This document shows positions 10,491-25,276 of a DNA stretch of 64,000 bases, in pieces. Under the pieces are notes generated by a model. The model worked only from the letters and a program-made list of their open reading frames with translations, had not been told where the DNA came from and made no database searches. Numbering within the stretch: the first letter of the stretch is position 1; every line of letters starts with the position of its first letter. The DNA is from Petrolisthes cinctipes. Lineage: Eukaryota > Arthropoda > Malacostraca > Decapoda > Porcellanidae. The position numbers and the translations under genes are program-made. The stretch spans positions 214,001 to 278,000 of the forward strand of contig JAWQEG010000166.1 in assembly GCA_033782935.1 (NCBI GenBank), given 5' to 3'.

Positions 10491-12539
10491 CGCTTCTGGG
10501 ACCCCAAAATATCGAATTTACGGGTTTTTTGAGCCATTATTTGAGATATAAACGGGTACAGAAGATGCATGCACATATCGACTTTGGACACTTAAAATAT
10601 CGATTTTAAGCATGTTTTTAACCCTATATTTTGAAAACATTCTAGCACTGAGTAGGCATATAAAGATCGCTTCTGGGACCCAAAAATATAGAATTTTAGG
10701 GTGTTTTGAGGTTGAATTTGGGATATAAACGGGTGCAGAAGATGCTTACACATATTGACTTTGGGCACCTAAAATATCGATTTTCAGCATGTTTTGGGCC
10801 TGTATCTGATTAGGCATGTACAGATCGCTTCTGGGACCCCAAAATATCGAATTTTCGGGTGTTTGGAGCATGAATTTGCGATATAAACGGGTACAGAAGA
10901 TGCATACACATATCGACTTTTGGGCACCTAAAATATCGATTTTCTGTATGTTTTGGGCCTGTATTTTGAAAATACTCTAACACGGAGTAGGCATGTACAG
11001 ATCGCTTCTGGGACCCCAAAATATCGAATTTTCGGGTGTTTTGAGCATGAATTTGAGATATCGACTTTCGGCACCTAAATTATTGATTCTTAGAATGTTT
11101 AGGGCCTATATTTTGAAAATATTCTAGCACTGAGTAGGCATGTACAGATCGCTTCTGGGACCCCAAAATATCGAATTTTCGCGTGTTTTGGGCCTGAATT
11201 TGAGATATCGACTTTGGGCACCTAAAATATCGATTTTTAGCATGTTTTGGGCCTATATTTTGAAAATATTCTAGCACTGAGTAGGCATGTACAGATCGTT
11301 TCTGGGACCCCAAAATATCGAATTTTCGGGTGTTTCGAGCCTGAATTTGAGATATAAACGGGTTCAGAAGATGCATGCACATATCGACATTTGGGCACCT
11401 AAAACATCGATTTTCTGCATGCTTTGGGCCTGTATTTTGAAAATACTCTAACACGGAGTAGGCATGTACAAATTGCTTTTAGGACCCCAAAATATCGAAT
11501 TCTCGGGTGTTTTGGGCCTGAATTTTAAATATCGACTTTGGGCACCTAAAATATCGATTTTTAGCATGTTTTGGGCCTATATTTAAAAAATATTCTAGCA
11601 CTGAGTAGGCATGTACAGATCGCTTCTGGGACCCCAAAATATTGAATTTTAGGGTGTTTTCAGCCTGAATTTGATATAAACGGGTACAGAAAATGCATGC
11701 ACATATTGACTTTGGGCACCTAAAATATCGATTTTAAGCATATTTTGGGCCTGTTTTTTTAAAATACTCTAACACGGAGTAGGCATGTACAGATCGCTTC
11801 TGGGAACCCAAAATATCGAATTTTCGGGTGTTTTGGGCATGAATTTGAAATATCGACTTTCAGCACCTAAATTATCGATTCTTAGCATGATTTGGGCCTA
11901 TATTTTGAAAATATTCTTGCACTGAGTAGGCATGTACAGATCGCTTCTGGGACCCCAAAATATCGAATTTTCGGGTGTTTTGGGCCTGAATTTGAGATAT
12001 CGACTTTGGGCACCTAAAATTTCGATTTTTTGCATGTTTTGGGCCTATACTTTAAAAATATTCTAGCACTTAGTAGGCATGTACAGATCGCTTATGAGAC
12101 CCCAAAATATCGAATTTTCGGGTGTTTTGAGCCTGAATTTGAGATATCGACTTTGGGCACCTAAAATATCGATTTTTAGCATGTTTTGGGCCTATATTTT
12201 AAAGATATTCTAGCACTGATTAGGCATGTACAGATCGCTTCAGGGACCCCAAAATATTAAATTTTCGGATGTTTTCAGCCTGAATTTGATATAAACGGGT
12301 TCAGGAAATGCATGCACATATTGACTTTCGGCACCTAAAATATCGATTTTAAGCATGTTTTGAGCCTATATTTTAAAAACATTCTAGCACTGAGTAGGCA
12401 AATAAAGATCGCTTCTGGGACCCAAAAATATTGAATTTTAGGGTGTTTTGAGGTTGAATTTGGGATATAAACGGGTGCAGAAGATCCATACACATATTGA
12501 GTTTGGGCACCTAAAATATCGATTTTCAGCATGTTTTGG

Positions 12540-13330
12540 GCTTCTATCTGAGTAGGCATGTACAGATCGCTTCTGGGACCCCAAAATATCGATTATTCGG
12601 GTGTTTGGAGCCTGAATTTGAGATATAAACGGGTACAGAAGATGCATGCACATATCGACTTTTTTGCACCTAAAATACCGATTTTCTGTATGCTTTGGGC
12701 CTGTATTTTGAAAATACTCTAACACGGAGTAGGCATGTACAGATCGTTTCTGGGACCCCAAAATATCGAATTTTCGGGTGTTTTGAGCCTGAATTTGAGA
12801 TATCGACATTGGGCACCTAAAATATCGATTTTTAGCATATTTTGGGCCTATATTTTGAAAATATTCTAGCACTGAGTAGGCATGTACAGATCGTTTCTGG
12901 GACCCCAAAATATCGAATGTTCTTGTGTTTGGAGCCTAAATTAGAGATATAAACGTGTACAGAAGATGCATGCACATATCGACTTTTGGGCACCTAAAAT
13001 ATCGATTTTCTGTATGCTTTGGGCCTGTATTTTGAAAATACTCTAACACGGAGTAGGCATGTACAGATCGCTTCTGGGACCCCAAAATATCGAATTTTCG
13101 GGTGTTTTGGGCCTGAATTTGAGATATCGACTTTGGGCACCTAAAATATCGATTTTTTAGCATGTTTTGGGCCTTCATTTTGAAAATATTCTAGCACTGA
13201 GTACGCATGTATAGATCGCTTCTGGGACCTCAAAATATCGAATTTTTGGGTGTTTTGAAGTTGAATTTGAGATATAAACGGGTACAGAAAATTCATGCAC
13301 ATATTGACTTTGGGCACCTAAAATATCGAT
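12540..13330 (+). repeat. Block copy, left member (offset +5,387)
   Basis: Shared private variants with about 17,930-18,720 include TTTTTTGCACCTAAAATACC and the unusual GAATGTTCTTGTGTTTGGAG, which I saw only at 12,917 and 18,304. Both copies continue into CTGTATGCTTTGGGCCTG monomers. Confidence 0.7.
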
Positions 13331-16161
13331 TTTCAGCATGTTTTGGGCCTGTATTTTGAAAATACTCTAACACGGAGTAGGCAAGTACAGATCGCTTCTG
13401 GGACCCCAAAATATCGAATTTTCGGGTGTTAGGAGCCTGAATTTGAGATATAAACGGGTACAGAAGATGCATCCACATATCGACTTTTTTGCACCTAAAA
13501 GATCGATTTTTAGTATGTTTTGGGCCTGTATATTGAAAATACTCTAACACGGAGTAGGCATGAACAGATCGCTTCTGGAACCCCAAAATATCGAATTTTC
13601 GAGTGTTTTGAGCCTGAATTTGAGATATCGACTTTTGGCACCTAAAATATCGAATTTTAGCATGTTTTGGGCCTATATTTTAAAAATATTCTAGCACTGA
13701 GTAGGCATGTACAGATCGCTTCTGAGACCCATTAATACCGAATTTTCGGGTGTTTAGAGCCTGAATTTGAGATATAAACGGGTACATAAGATCCATGCAC
13801 ATATCGACTTTGGACACTTAAAATATCGATTTTCAGCATGTTTTGACCCTATATTTTGAAAACATTCTAGCACTGAGTAGGCATGTACAGATCGCTTCTG
13901 GGACCCAAAAATATCGAATTTTCGGGTGTTTTGAGGTTGAATTTGAGATATAAACGGGTGCAGAAGATCCATACACATATTGACTTTGCTCACCAAAAAT
14001 ATCGATTTTCAGCATGTTTTGGGCCTGTATCTGATGAGGCATGTACAGATCGCTTGTGGGACCCCAAAATATCGAATTTTCGGGTGTTTGGAGAATGAAT
14101 TTGCTATATAAACGGGTACAGAAGATGCATGCTCATATCGACTTTTGGGCACCTAAAATATCGATTTTCTGTATGTTTTGGGCCTGTATTTTGAAAATAC
14201 TCTAACACGGAGTAGGCATCTACAGATCGCTTCTGGGACCCCAAAATATCGAATTTTCGGGTGTTTTGAGCATTAATTTGAGATATCGACTTTCGGCACC
14301 TAAATTATCGATTCGTAGCATGTTTTGGGCCTATAATTTGAAAATATTCTAGCACTGAGTAGGCATGTACAGATCGCTTCTGGGACCCCAAAATATCGAA
14401 TTTTCGGGTGTTTGGGCCTGAATTTGAGATATCGACTTTGGGCACCTAAAATATCGATTTTTAGCATGTTTTGGGCCTATATTTTGAAAATATTCTAGCA
14501 CTGAGTAGGCATGTACAGATCGTTTCTGGGACCCCAAAATATCGAATTTTCGGGTGTTTTGAGCCTGAATTTGAGATATCGACTTTGGGCACCTAAAATA
14601 TCGATTTTTAGCATGTTTTGTGCCTATATTTTAAAGATATTCTAGCACTGAGTAGGCATGTACAGATCGCTTCAGGGACCCCCAAATATTGAATTTTCGG
14701 GTGTTTTCAGCCTGAATTTGATATAAACGGGTACAGTAAATGCATGCACATATTGATTTTGGGCACCTAAAATATCGATTTTAAGCATATTTTGGGCCTG
14801 TATTTTGAAAATACTCTAACACGGAGTAGGCATGTACAGATCGCTTCTGGGACCCCAAAATTCCGAATTTTCGGGTGTTTTGAGCCTGAATTTGAGATAT
14901 AAACGGGTACAGAAGATGAATGCACATATCGACTTTGGACACTTAAAATATCGATTTTTAGCTTGTTTTGAGCCTATATTGTGAAAACATTCTAGCACTG
15001 AGTAGGCATATAAAGATTGCTTCTGGGACCCAAAAATATCGAATTTTAGGGTTTTTTGAGGTTGAATTTGGGATATAAACGGGTGCAGAAGATGCATACA
15101 CCTATTGAGTTTGGGCACCTAAAATATCGATTTTCAGCATGTTTTGGGCTTGTATCTGAGTAGGCATGTACAGATCGCTTCTGGGACCCAAAAATATCGA
15201 ATTTTCGGGTGTTTGGAGCCTGAATTTGAGATATAAACGGGTACAGAAGATGCATCCACATATCGACTTTTGGGCACTTAAAATATCGATTTTCTGTATG
15301 CTTTGGGCCTGTATTTTGAAAATTCTCTAACACGGAGTAGGCATGTACAGATCGCTTCTGGGACCCCAAAATATCGAATTCTCGGGTGTTTTGGGCCTGA
15401 ATTTGAGATATAAACCTGTACAGAAGATGCATGCACATATCGACTTTTGGGCACCTAAAATATCGATTTTCTGTATGCTTTAGGCCTGTATTTTGAAAAT
15501 ACTCTAACACGGAGTAGGCATGTCCAGATCGCTTCTGGGACCCCAAAATATCGAATTCTCGGGTGTTTTGGGCCTGAATTTGAGATATCGACTTTGGGGC
15601 ACTTAAAATATCGATTTTTAGCATGTTTTGGGCCTATATTTTGAAAATATTCTAGCACTGAGTAGGCATGTACAGATCACTTCTGGGACCCCAAACTATC
15701 GAATTTTTGGGTGTTTTGAGGTTGAATTTGAGATATAAACGGGTACAGAAAATTCATGCACATATTGACTTTGGGCACCTAAAATATCGATTTTCAGCAT
15801 GTCTAGAGCCTGTATTTTGAAAATACTCTAACACGGAGTAGGCAAGTACAGATCGCTTCTGGGACCCCAAAATATCGAATTTTCGGGTGTTAGGAGCCTG
15901 AATTTGAGATATAAACGGGTACAGAAGATGCATCCACATATCGACTTTTGGGCACCTAAAAGATCGATTTTCAGTATGTTTTGGGCCTGTATATTGAAAA
16001 TACTCTAACACGGAGCAGGCATGTACAGATCGCTTCTGGGACCCCAAAATATCGAATTTTCGAGTGTTTTGGGCCTGAATTTGAGATATCGACTTTTGGC
16101 ACCTAAAATATCGAATTTTAGCATGTTTTAGGCCTATATTTTGAAAATATTCTAGCACTGA

Positions 16162-17482
16162 GTAGGCATGTACAGATCGCTTCTGGGACCCCAAAATATC
16201 GAATTTTCGGGTATTTTGAGGTTGAATTTGGGATATAAACGGGTGCAGAAGATGCATACACATATTGACTTTGGTCACCTAAAATATCGATTTTCAGCAT
16301 GTTTTGGGCCTGTATTTTGAAAATACTCTAACACGGAGTAGGCAAGTACAGATCGCTTCTGGGATCCCAAAATATCGAATTTTCGGGTGTTTGGAGCCTG
16401 AATTTGAGATATAAACGGGTACAGAAGATGCATCCACATATCGACTTTTCGGCACCTAAAAGATCGATTTTCAGGATTTTTTGGGCCTGTATATTGAAAA
16501 TACTCTAACACGGAGTAGGCATGTACAGATCGCGTCTGGAACCCCAAAATATCGAATTTTCGAGTGTTTTGGGCCTGAATTTGAGATATTGACTTTTGGC
16601 ACCTAAAATTTCGAATTTTAGCATGTTTTTGGCCTATATTTTGAAAACATTCTAGCACTGAGTAGGCATGTACGGATCGCTTCTGGGAACCATAAATACC
16701 GAATTTTCGGGGGTTTTGAGCCTGAGTTTGAGATATAAACGGGTACAGAAGATGCATGCACATATCGACTTTGGACACTTAAAATATCGATTTTTAGCAT
16801 GTTTTGAGCCTATATTTTGAAAACATTCTAGCACTGAGTAGGCATGTACAGATTGCTTCTGGGACCCAAAAATATCGAATTTTAGGGAGTTTGGAGCATA
16901 ATTTTGCGATATAAACGGGTGCAGAAGATGCATACACATATTGACTTTGGGCACCTAAAATATCGGTTTTCAGCATGTTTTGGGCCTGTATCTGATTAGG
17001 CATGTACAGATTGCTTCTGGGACCCCAAAATATCGAATTTTCGGGTGTTTGGAGCATGAATTTGCGATATAAACGGGTACAGAAGATGCATATACATATC
17101 GACTTTTGGGCACTTAAAATATCGTTTTTCTGTATGTTTTGGGCCTGTATTTTGAAAATACTCTAACACGTAGTAGGCATGTACAGATCGCTTCTGGGAC
17201 CCCAAAATATCGAATTTTTGCGTTTTTTGGGCATGAATTTGAGATATCGACTTTCGGCACCTAAATTATCGATTCTTAGCATGTTTTGGGCCTATATTTT
17301 GAAAATATTCTAGCACTGAGTAGGCATGTACAGATCGCTTCTGGGACCCCAAAATATCGAATTTTCGGGTGTTTTGGGCCTGAATTTGAGATATCGACTT
17401 TGGGCATCTAAAATTTCGATTTTTTGCATGTTTTGAGCCTATATTTTGAAAATATTCTAGCACTGAGTAGGCATGTACAGAT
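16162..17482 (+). repeat. Block copy, right member (offset +6,992)
   Basis: This is the partner of 9,170-10,490 with no net length change across about 1.3 kb. Beyond the right end the best match shifts to other offsets: 11,100-11,500 pairs with 17,420-17,820 at +6,323, and 12,540-13,330 pairs with 17,930-18,720 at +5,387. The interval 9-13 kb was therefore copied to 16-19 kb as a series whose spacing later changed by loss of whole monomer groups. Confidence 0.75.
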
Positions 17483-17929
17483 CGTTTCTGGGACCCCAAA
17501 ATATCGAATTTTCGGGTGTTTTGGGCCTGAATTTGAGATATCGACTTTGGGCACCTAAAATATCGATTTTTAGCATGTTTTGGGCCTATATTTTGAAAAT
17601 ATTCTAGCACTGAGTAGGCATGTACAGATCGTTTCAGGGACCCCAAAATATCGAATTTTCGGGTGTTTCGTGCCTGAATTTGAGAAATAAACGGGTTCAG
17701 AAGATGCATGCACATATCGACATTTGGGCACCTAAAATATCGATTTTCTGTATGCTTTGGGCCTGTATTTTGAAAATACTCTAACACGGAGTAGGCATGT
17801 ACAAATCGCTTCTAGGACCCCAAAATATCGAATTTTCGGGTGTTTTTGGGCATGAATTTGAGATATCGACTTTGGGCACCTAAAATATCGATTTTTAGCA
17901 TGTTTTGGGCCTAAATTTTAAAAATATTC

Positions 17930-18720
17930 TAGCACTGAGTAGGCATGTACAGATCGTTTCTGGGACCCCAAAATATCGAATTTTCGGGTGTTTGGAGCCT
18001 GAATTTGAGATATAAACGGGTACAGAAGATGCATGCACATATCGACTTTTTTGCACCTAAAATACCGATTTTCTGTATGCTTTGGGCCTGTATTTTTAAA
18101 ATACTCTAACACGGAGTAGGCATGTACAGATCGCTTCTGGGACCCCAAAATATCGAATTTTCGGGTGTTTTGAGCCTGAATTTGAGATATCGACATTGGG
18201 CACCTAAAATATTGATTTTCAGCATGTTTTGGGCCTATATTTTGAAAATATTCTAGCACTGAGTAGGCATGTACAGATCGTTTCTGGGACCCCAAAATAT
18301 CGAATGTTCTTGTGTTTGGAGCCTAAATTTGAGATATAAACGTGTACAGAAGATGCATGCACATATCGACTTTTGGGCACCTAAAATATCGATTTTCTGT
18401 ATGCTTTGGGCCTGTATTTTGAAAATACTCTAACACGGAGTAGGCATCTACAGATCGCTTCTGGGACCCCAAAATATCGAATTTTCGGGTGTTTTGGGCC
18501 TGAATTTGAGATATCGACTTTGGGCACCTAAAATATAGATTTTTAGCATGTTTTGGGCCTTTGTTTTGAAAATATTCTAGCACTGAGTAGGCATGTATAG
18601 ATCGCTTCTGGGACCCCAAAATATCGAATTTTTGGGTGTTTTGAGGTTGAATTTGAGATATAAACGGGTACAGAAAATTCATGCACATATTGACTTTGGG
18701 CACCTAAAATATCGATTTTC
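17930..18720 (+). repeat. Block copy, right member (offset +5,387)
   Basis: This is the partner of 12,540-13,330. The GAATGTTCTTGTGTTTGGAG variant at 18,304 followed by ATAAACGTGTACAGAAG is a clear marker of common descent. Confidence 0.7.
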
Positions 18721-20431
18721 AGCATGTTTTGGGCCTGTAATTTGAAAATACTCTAACATGGAGTAGGCAAGTACAGATCGCTTCTGGGACCCCAAAATAT
18801 CGAATTTTCGAGTGTTTTGGGCCTAAATTTGAGATATCGACTTTTGGCACCTAAAATATAGAATTTTAGCATGTTTTGGGCCTATATTTTAAAAATATTC
18901 TAGCACTGAGTAGGCATGTACAGATCGCTTCTGAGACCCATAAATACCGAATTTTCGGGTGTTTAGAGCCTGAATTTGAGATATAAACGGGTACATAAGA
19001 TGCATGCACATATCGACTTTGGACACTTAAAATATCGATTTTCAGCATATTTTCGGCCTGTATTTTAAAAATACTCTAACACGGAGTAGGCATGTACAGA
19101 TCGCTTCTGGGACCCAAAAATATCGAATTTTTCTGGTGTTTTGGGCCTGAATTTGAGATATCGACTTTGGGCACCTAAAATATCGATTTTTAGCATGTTT
19201 TGGGCCTATATTTTGAAAATATTCTAGCACTGAGTAGGCATGTACAGATCGCTTCTGGGACCCCAAACTATCGAATTTTTGGGTGTTTTGAGGTTGAATT
19301 TGAGATATAAACGGGTACAGAAAATTCATGCACATATTGACTTTGGGCACCTAAAATATCGATTTTCAGCATGTCTAGGGCCTGTATTTTGAAAATACTC
19401 TAACACGGAGTAGGCATGTACAGATCGCTTCTGGGACCCCAAAATATCGAATTTTCGAGTGTTTTGGGCCTGAATTTGAGATATCGACTTTTGGCACCTA
19501 AAATATCGAATTTTAGCATGTTTTGGGCCTATATATTGAAAATATTCTAGCACTGAGTAGGCATGTACAGATCGCTTCTGAGACCCATTAATACCGAATT
19601 TTCGGGTGTTTTGAGCCTGAATTTGAAATATAAACGGGTACATAAGATGCATGCACATATCGACTTTGGACACTTAAAATATCGATTTTTAGCATGTTTT
19701 GAGCCTATATTTTGAAAACATTCTAGCACTGAGTAGGCATGTACAGATCGCTTCTGGGACCCAAAAATATCGAATTTTCGGGTGTTTTGAGGTTGAATTT
19801 GAGATATAAACGGGTGCAGAAGATCCAAACACATATTGACTTTGCGCACCAAAAATATCGATTTTCAGCATGTTTTGGGCCTGTATCTGATGAGGCATGT
19901 ACAGATCGCTTGTGGGACCCCAAAATATCGAATTTTCGGGTGTTTGGAGCATGAATTTGAGATATAAACGGGTACAGAAGATGCATGCTCATATCGACTT
20001 TTGGGCACCTAAAATATCGATTTTCTGTATGTTTTGGGCCTGTATTTTGAAAATACTCTAACACGGAGTAGGCATGTACAGATCGCTTCTGGGACCCAAA
20101 AATATCGAATTTTCGGGTATTTTCGGCCTGAATTTGAGATATCGACTTTCTGCACCTAAAATACCGATTTTTAGCATGTTTTGGGGCTATATTTTGAAAA
20201 TATTTTAGCACTGAGTAGGCATGTACAGATCGCTTCTGGGACCCCAAAATATCGAATTTTCGGGTGTTTTGGGCCTGAATTTGATATATCGACTTTGGGC
20301 ACCTAACATACCGATTTTTAGCATGTTTTGGGCCTATATTTTGAAAATATTCTAGCACTGAGTAGGCATGTACAGATCGCTTCTGGGACCCCAAAATATC
20401 GAATTTTCGGGTGTTTTGGGCCTGAATTTGA

Positions 20432-22512
20432 TATATCGACTTTGGACACTTAAAATATCGATTTTTAGCATGTTTTGGGCCAATATTTTGAAAATATTCT
20501 AGCACTAAGTAAGCATGTACAAATCACTTCTGGGACCCTAAAATATCGAATTTTCGGGTGTTTTGAGGTTGGATTTGGGATATAAACGGGTGCAGAAGAT
20601 GAATGCACATGTCGACTTTGGACACTTAAAATATCAATTTTTAGCATGTTTTGAGCCTTTATTTTGAAAACATTTTAGCACTGAGTAGGCATGTACAGAT
20701 CGCTTCTGGGACCCAAAAATATCGAATTTTCGGGTGTTTTGAGGTTGGATTTGGGATATAAACGGGTGCAGAAGATGCATGCACATGTCGACTTTGGACA
20801 CTTAAAATATCGATTTTTAGCATGATTTGAGCCTATATTTTGAAAACATTTTAGCACTGAGTAGGCATATACAGATCGCTTCTGGGACCCATAAATACCG
20901 AATTTTCGGGTGTTTTGAGCCTGAATTTTAGATATAAACGGGTACAGAAGATGCATCCACATATCGACTTTTGGGCACCTAAAAGATCGATTTTCAGTAT
21001 GTTTTGGGCCTGTATATTGAAAATACTCTAACACGGAGTGGGCATGTACAGATCGATTCTGGGACCCCAAAATATCGAATTTTCGAGTGTTTTGGGCCTG
21101 AATTTGAGATATCGACTTTTGGCACCTAAAATATCGAATTTTAGCATGTTTTGGGCCTATATATTGAAAATATTCTAGCACTGAGTAGGCATGTACAGAT
21201 CGCTTCTGGGACCCAAAAATATCGAATTTTCGGGTGTTTTGAGGTCGAATTTGAGATATAAACGGGTGCAGGAGATCCATACACATATTGTCTTTAGGCA
21301 CCTAAAATATCGATTTTCAGCATGTTTTGCGCCTGTATCTGATGACGCATGTACAGATCGCTTCTGGGACCCAAAAATATCGAATTTTCGGGTGTTTGGA
21401 GCATGAATTTACGATATAAACGGGTACAGAAGATGCATGCTCATATCGACTTTTGGGCATCTAAAATATCGATTTTCTGTATGTTTTGGGCCTGTATTTT
21501 GAAAATACTCTAACACGGAGTAGGCACGTACAGATCGCTTCTGGGACCCCAAAATATCGAATTTTCGGGTGTTTTGGGCCTGAATTTGAGATATCGACTT
21601 TGGGCACCTAAAATATCGATTTTTAGCATGTTTTGGGGCTATATTTTGAATATATTCTAGCACTGAGTAGGCATGTACAGATCGCTTCTGGGACCCCAAA
21701 ATATCGAATTTTCGGGTGTTTTGAGCCTGAATTTGAGATATAAACGGGTACAGAAGATGCATGCACATATCGACTTTGGACACTTAAAATATCGATTTTA
21801 GCATGTTTTGAGCCTATATTTTGAAAACATTCTAGCACTGAGTAGGCATGTACAGATCGCTTCTGGGACCCAAAAATATCGAATTTTCGGGTGTTTTGAG
21901 GTTGAATTTGAGATATAAACGGGTGCAGAAGATGCATACACATATTGACTTAGGGCACCTAAAATATCGATTTTCAGCATGTTTTTTTGCCTGTATCTGA
22001 TGAGGCATGTACAGATGGCTTATGGGACCCCAAAATATAGAATTTTCGGGTGTTTGGAGCATGAATTTGAGATATCGACTTTGGGCACCTAAAATATCGA
22101 TTTTTAGCATGTTTTGGGCCTATATTTTGAAAATATTCTAGCACTGAGTAGGCATGTACAAATCGCTTCTGGTACCCCCAAATATCGAATTTTCGGGTGT
22201 TTTGGGCCTGAATTTGAGATATCGACTTTTGGCACCTAAAATATCGATTTTCAGCATGTTTTGGGACTATATTTTGAAAATATTCTAGCACTGAGTAGGC
22301 ATGTACAAATCGCTTCTGGGACCCCCAAATATCGAATTTTCGGGTGTTTTGGGCCTGAATTTGAGATATCGACTTTGGGCACCTAAAATATCGATTTTTA
22401 GCATGTTTTAGGCCTATATTTTGAAAATATTCTAGCACTGAGTAGGCATGTACAGATCGCTTCTGGGACCCCAAAATATCGAATTTTCCGGTGTTTTGGG
22501 CCTGAATTTGAT
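20432..22512 (+). repeat. Tandem 2,081-bp higher-order unit, first copy
   Basis: This pairs with the next unit at +2,081 in its left part (GATGAATGCACATGTCGACT at 20,598 and 22,679; ATGCATCCACATATCGACTT at 20,951 and 23,032). The offset becomes +1,758 in the right part (TTTTGCGCCTGTATCTGATG at 21,324 and 23,082; TTGGGGCTATATTTTGAA at 21,633 and 23,391). The difference of 323 bp equals about two monomers present here and missing in the second copy. Ends are approximate. Confidence 0.75.
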
Positions 22513-24195
22513 ATATCGACTTTGGACACTTAAAATATCGATTTTTTGCATGTTTTGGGCCTATATTTTGTAAAATATTCTAGCACTAAGTAGGCATGTA
22601 CAAATCACTTTTGGGACCCAAATATATCGAATTTTCGGGTGTTTTGAGGTTGGATTTGGGATATAAACGGGTGCAGAAGATGAATGCACATGTCGACTTT
22701 GGACACTTAAAATATCAATTTTTAGCATGTTTTGAGCCTATATTTTGAAAATATTTTAGCACTGAGTAGGCATGTACAGATCGCTTCTGGGACCCAAAAA
22801 TATCGAATTTTCGGGTGTTTTGTGGTTGGATTTGGGATATAAACGGGTGCAGAAGATGCATGCACATGTCGACTTTGGACACTTAAAATATCGATTTTTA
22901 GCATGTTTTGAGCCTATATTTTAAAAACATTTTAGCACTGAGTAGGCATATACAGATCGCTTCTGGGACCCATAAATACCGAATTTTCGGGTGTTTTGAG
23001 CCTGAATTTGAGATATAAACGGGTACAGAAGATGCATCCACATATCGACTTTGGGGCACCTAAAATATCGATTTTCAGCATGTTTTGCGCCTGTATCTGA
23101 TGAGGCATGTACAGATCGCTTCTGGGACCCCAAAATATTGAATTTTCGGGTGTTTGGAGCATGAATTTGCGATATAAACGGGTACAGAAGATGCATGCTC
23201 ATATCGACTTTTGGGCATCTAAAATATCGATTTTCTGTATGTTTTGGGCCTGTATTTTGAAAATACTCTAACACGGAGTAGGCATGTACAGATCACTTCT
23301 GGGACCCCAAAATATCGAATTTTCGGGTGCTTTGGGCCTGAATTTGAGATATCGACTTTGGGCGCCTAAAATATCGATTTTTAGCATGTTTTGGGGCTAT
23401 ATTTTGAAAATATTCTAGCACTGAGTAGGCATGTACAGATCGCTTCTGGGACCCCAAAATATCGAATTTTCGGGTGTTTTGAGCCTGAATTTGAGATATA
23501 AACGGGTACAGAAGATGCATGCACATATCGACTTTGGACACTTAAAATATCGATTTTAGCATGTTTTTGAGCCTATATTTTGAAAACATTCTAGCACTGA
23601 GTAGGCATGTACAGATCGCTAGTGGGACCCAAAAATATCGAATTTTCGGGTGTTTTGAGGTTGAATTTGAGATATAAACGGGTGCAGAAGATGCATACAC
23701 ATATTGACTTAGGGCACCTAAAATATTGATTTTCAGCATGTTTTTTTGCCTGTATCTGATGAGGCATGTACAGATCGCTTATGGGACCCCAAAATATCGA
23801 ATTTTCGGGTGTTTGGAGCATGAATTTGATATATCGACTTTGGGCACCTAAAATCTCGATTTTTAGCATGTTTTGGGCCTATATTTTGAAAATATTCTAG
23901 CACTGAGTAGGCATGTACAAATCGCTTCTGGGACACCCAAATATCGAATTTTCGGGTGTTTTGGGCCTGAATTTGAGATATCGACTTTTGGCACCTAAAA
24001 TATCGATTTTCAGCATGTTTTGGGCCTATATTTTGAAAATATTCTAGCACTGAGTAGGCATGTACAAATCGCTTCTGGGACCCCCAAATATCGAATTTTC
24101 GGGTGTTTTTGGCCTGAATTTGAGATATCGACTTTGGGCATCTAAAATATCGATTTTTAGCATGTTTTGGGCCTATATTTTGAAAATATTCTAGC
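22513..24195 (+). repeat. Tandem higher-order unit, second copy, two monomers shorter
   Basis: This is the partner of 20,432-22,512. It lacks the about 323 bp equivalent to roughly 20,980-21,300, with the break near 23,050, inside the conserved TAAAATATCGATTTTCAG region. Its right part is copied again at 26,286 onward (+2,996), so three related copies exist before counting the 8.7-kb duplication. Confidence 0.72.
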
Positions 24196-24985
24196 ACTAA
24201 GTAGGCATGTACAAATCACTTCTGGGACCCTAAAATATCGAATTTTCGGGTGTTTTCAGCTTGAATTTGAGATATAAACGGGTACAGAAGATGCATGCAC
24301 ATATCGACTTTGGACACTTAAAATATCGATTTTTAGCATGTTTTAAGCCTATATTTTGAAAAAATTCTTGCATTAAGTAGGCATGTACAGATCGCTTCTG
24401 GGACCCAAAAAATATCGAATTTTCGGGTGTTTTGAGGTTGGATTTGGGATATAAACGAGTGCAGAAGATGCATACACATATTGACTTTGGTCACCTAAAA
24501 TATCGATTTTCAGCATGTTTTCGGCCTGTATTTTGAAAATACTCTAACACGGAGTAGGCAATTACAGATCGCTTCTGAGACCCCAAAATATCGAATTTTC
24601 GGTGTTTGGAGTTTGAATTTGAGATATAAACGGGTACAGAAGATGCATCCACATATCGACTTTTAGGCACCTAAAAGATCGATTTTCAGTATGTTTTGGG
24701 CCTATATTTTGAAAATATTCTAGCACTAAGTAAGCATGTACAGATCACTTCTGGGACCCCAAAATATCGAATTTTGGGGTGTTTTCAACCTGAATTTGAG
24801 ATATAAACGGGTTCAGAAGATGCATGCACATATCGACTATGGACACTTAAAATATCGATTTTTAGCATGTTTTGAGCCTATTTATTGAAAAAATTCTACC
24901 ATTGAGTAGGCATGTACAGATCGCTTCTGGGACCCAAAAATATCGAATTTTCGGGTGTTTTGAGAGTTGGATTTGGGATATAAAC
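23290..24985 (+). repeat. Block copy, left member (offset about +2,996)
   Basis: This pairs with 26,286-27,981. Markers are TTGGGGCTATATTTTGAA (23,391/26,387), CATGTTTTTTTGCCTGTATC (near 23,738/26,733), TTTTCAGCTTGAATTTGAG, a GCATTAAGTAGGCATG junction, and CGACTATGGACACTTAAA (24,834/27,830). Several substitutions separate the copies, so this duplication predates the 8,696-bp one, whose left junction falls inside this block. Confidence 0.8.
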
Positions 24986-25276
24986 GGGTACAGAAGATGC
25001 ATCCACATATCGACTTTTGGTCACCTAAAACATCGATTTTTAGTATGTTTTGGGCCTGTATATTGAAAATACTCTAACACGGAGTAGGCATGTACAGATT
25101 GCTTCTTGGACCCCAAAATATCGAATTTTCGGGTGTTTTGGGCCTGAATTTGAGATATCGACTTTTGGCACCTAAAATATCGATTTTCAGCATGTTTTGG
25201 GCCTATATTTTGAAAATATTCTAGCACTGAGTAGGCATGTACAGATCGCTTCTGGGACCCCAAAATATCGAATTTT

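Larger units (their letters stand above)
7638..24085 (+). repeat. Central-left array zone lacking R-type monomers
   Basis: From about 7,750 to 24,085 I see no TAACTAGGAG (R) junction; the array uses P, L, M and S types. S monomers often read TGTATCTGATGAGG or TGTATCTGATTAGG (10,000, 10,806, 14,030, 16,988, 19,887, 21,338, 21,998, 23,097, 23,756), and B halves often read GGAGCATGAATTTGCGATAT. P monomers with the anchor changed to GGCAAGTACAG occur near 9,350, 13,380, 15,842, 16,342 and 18,768. No gene or foreign insertion was found. Confidence 0.8.
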
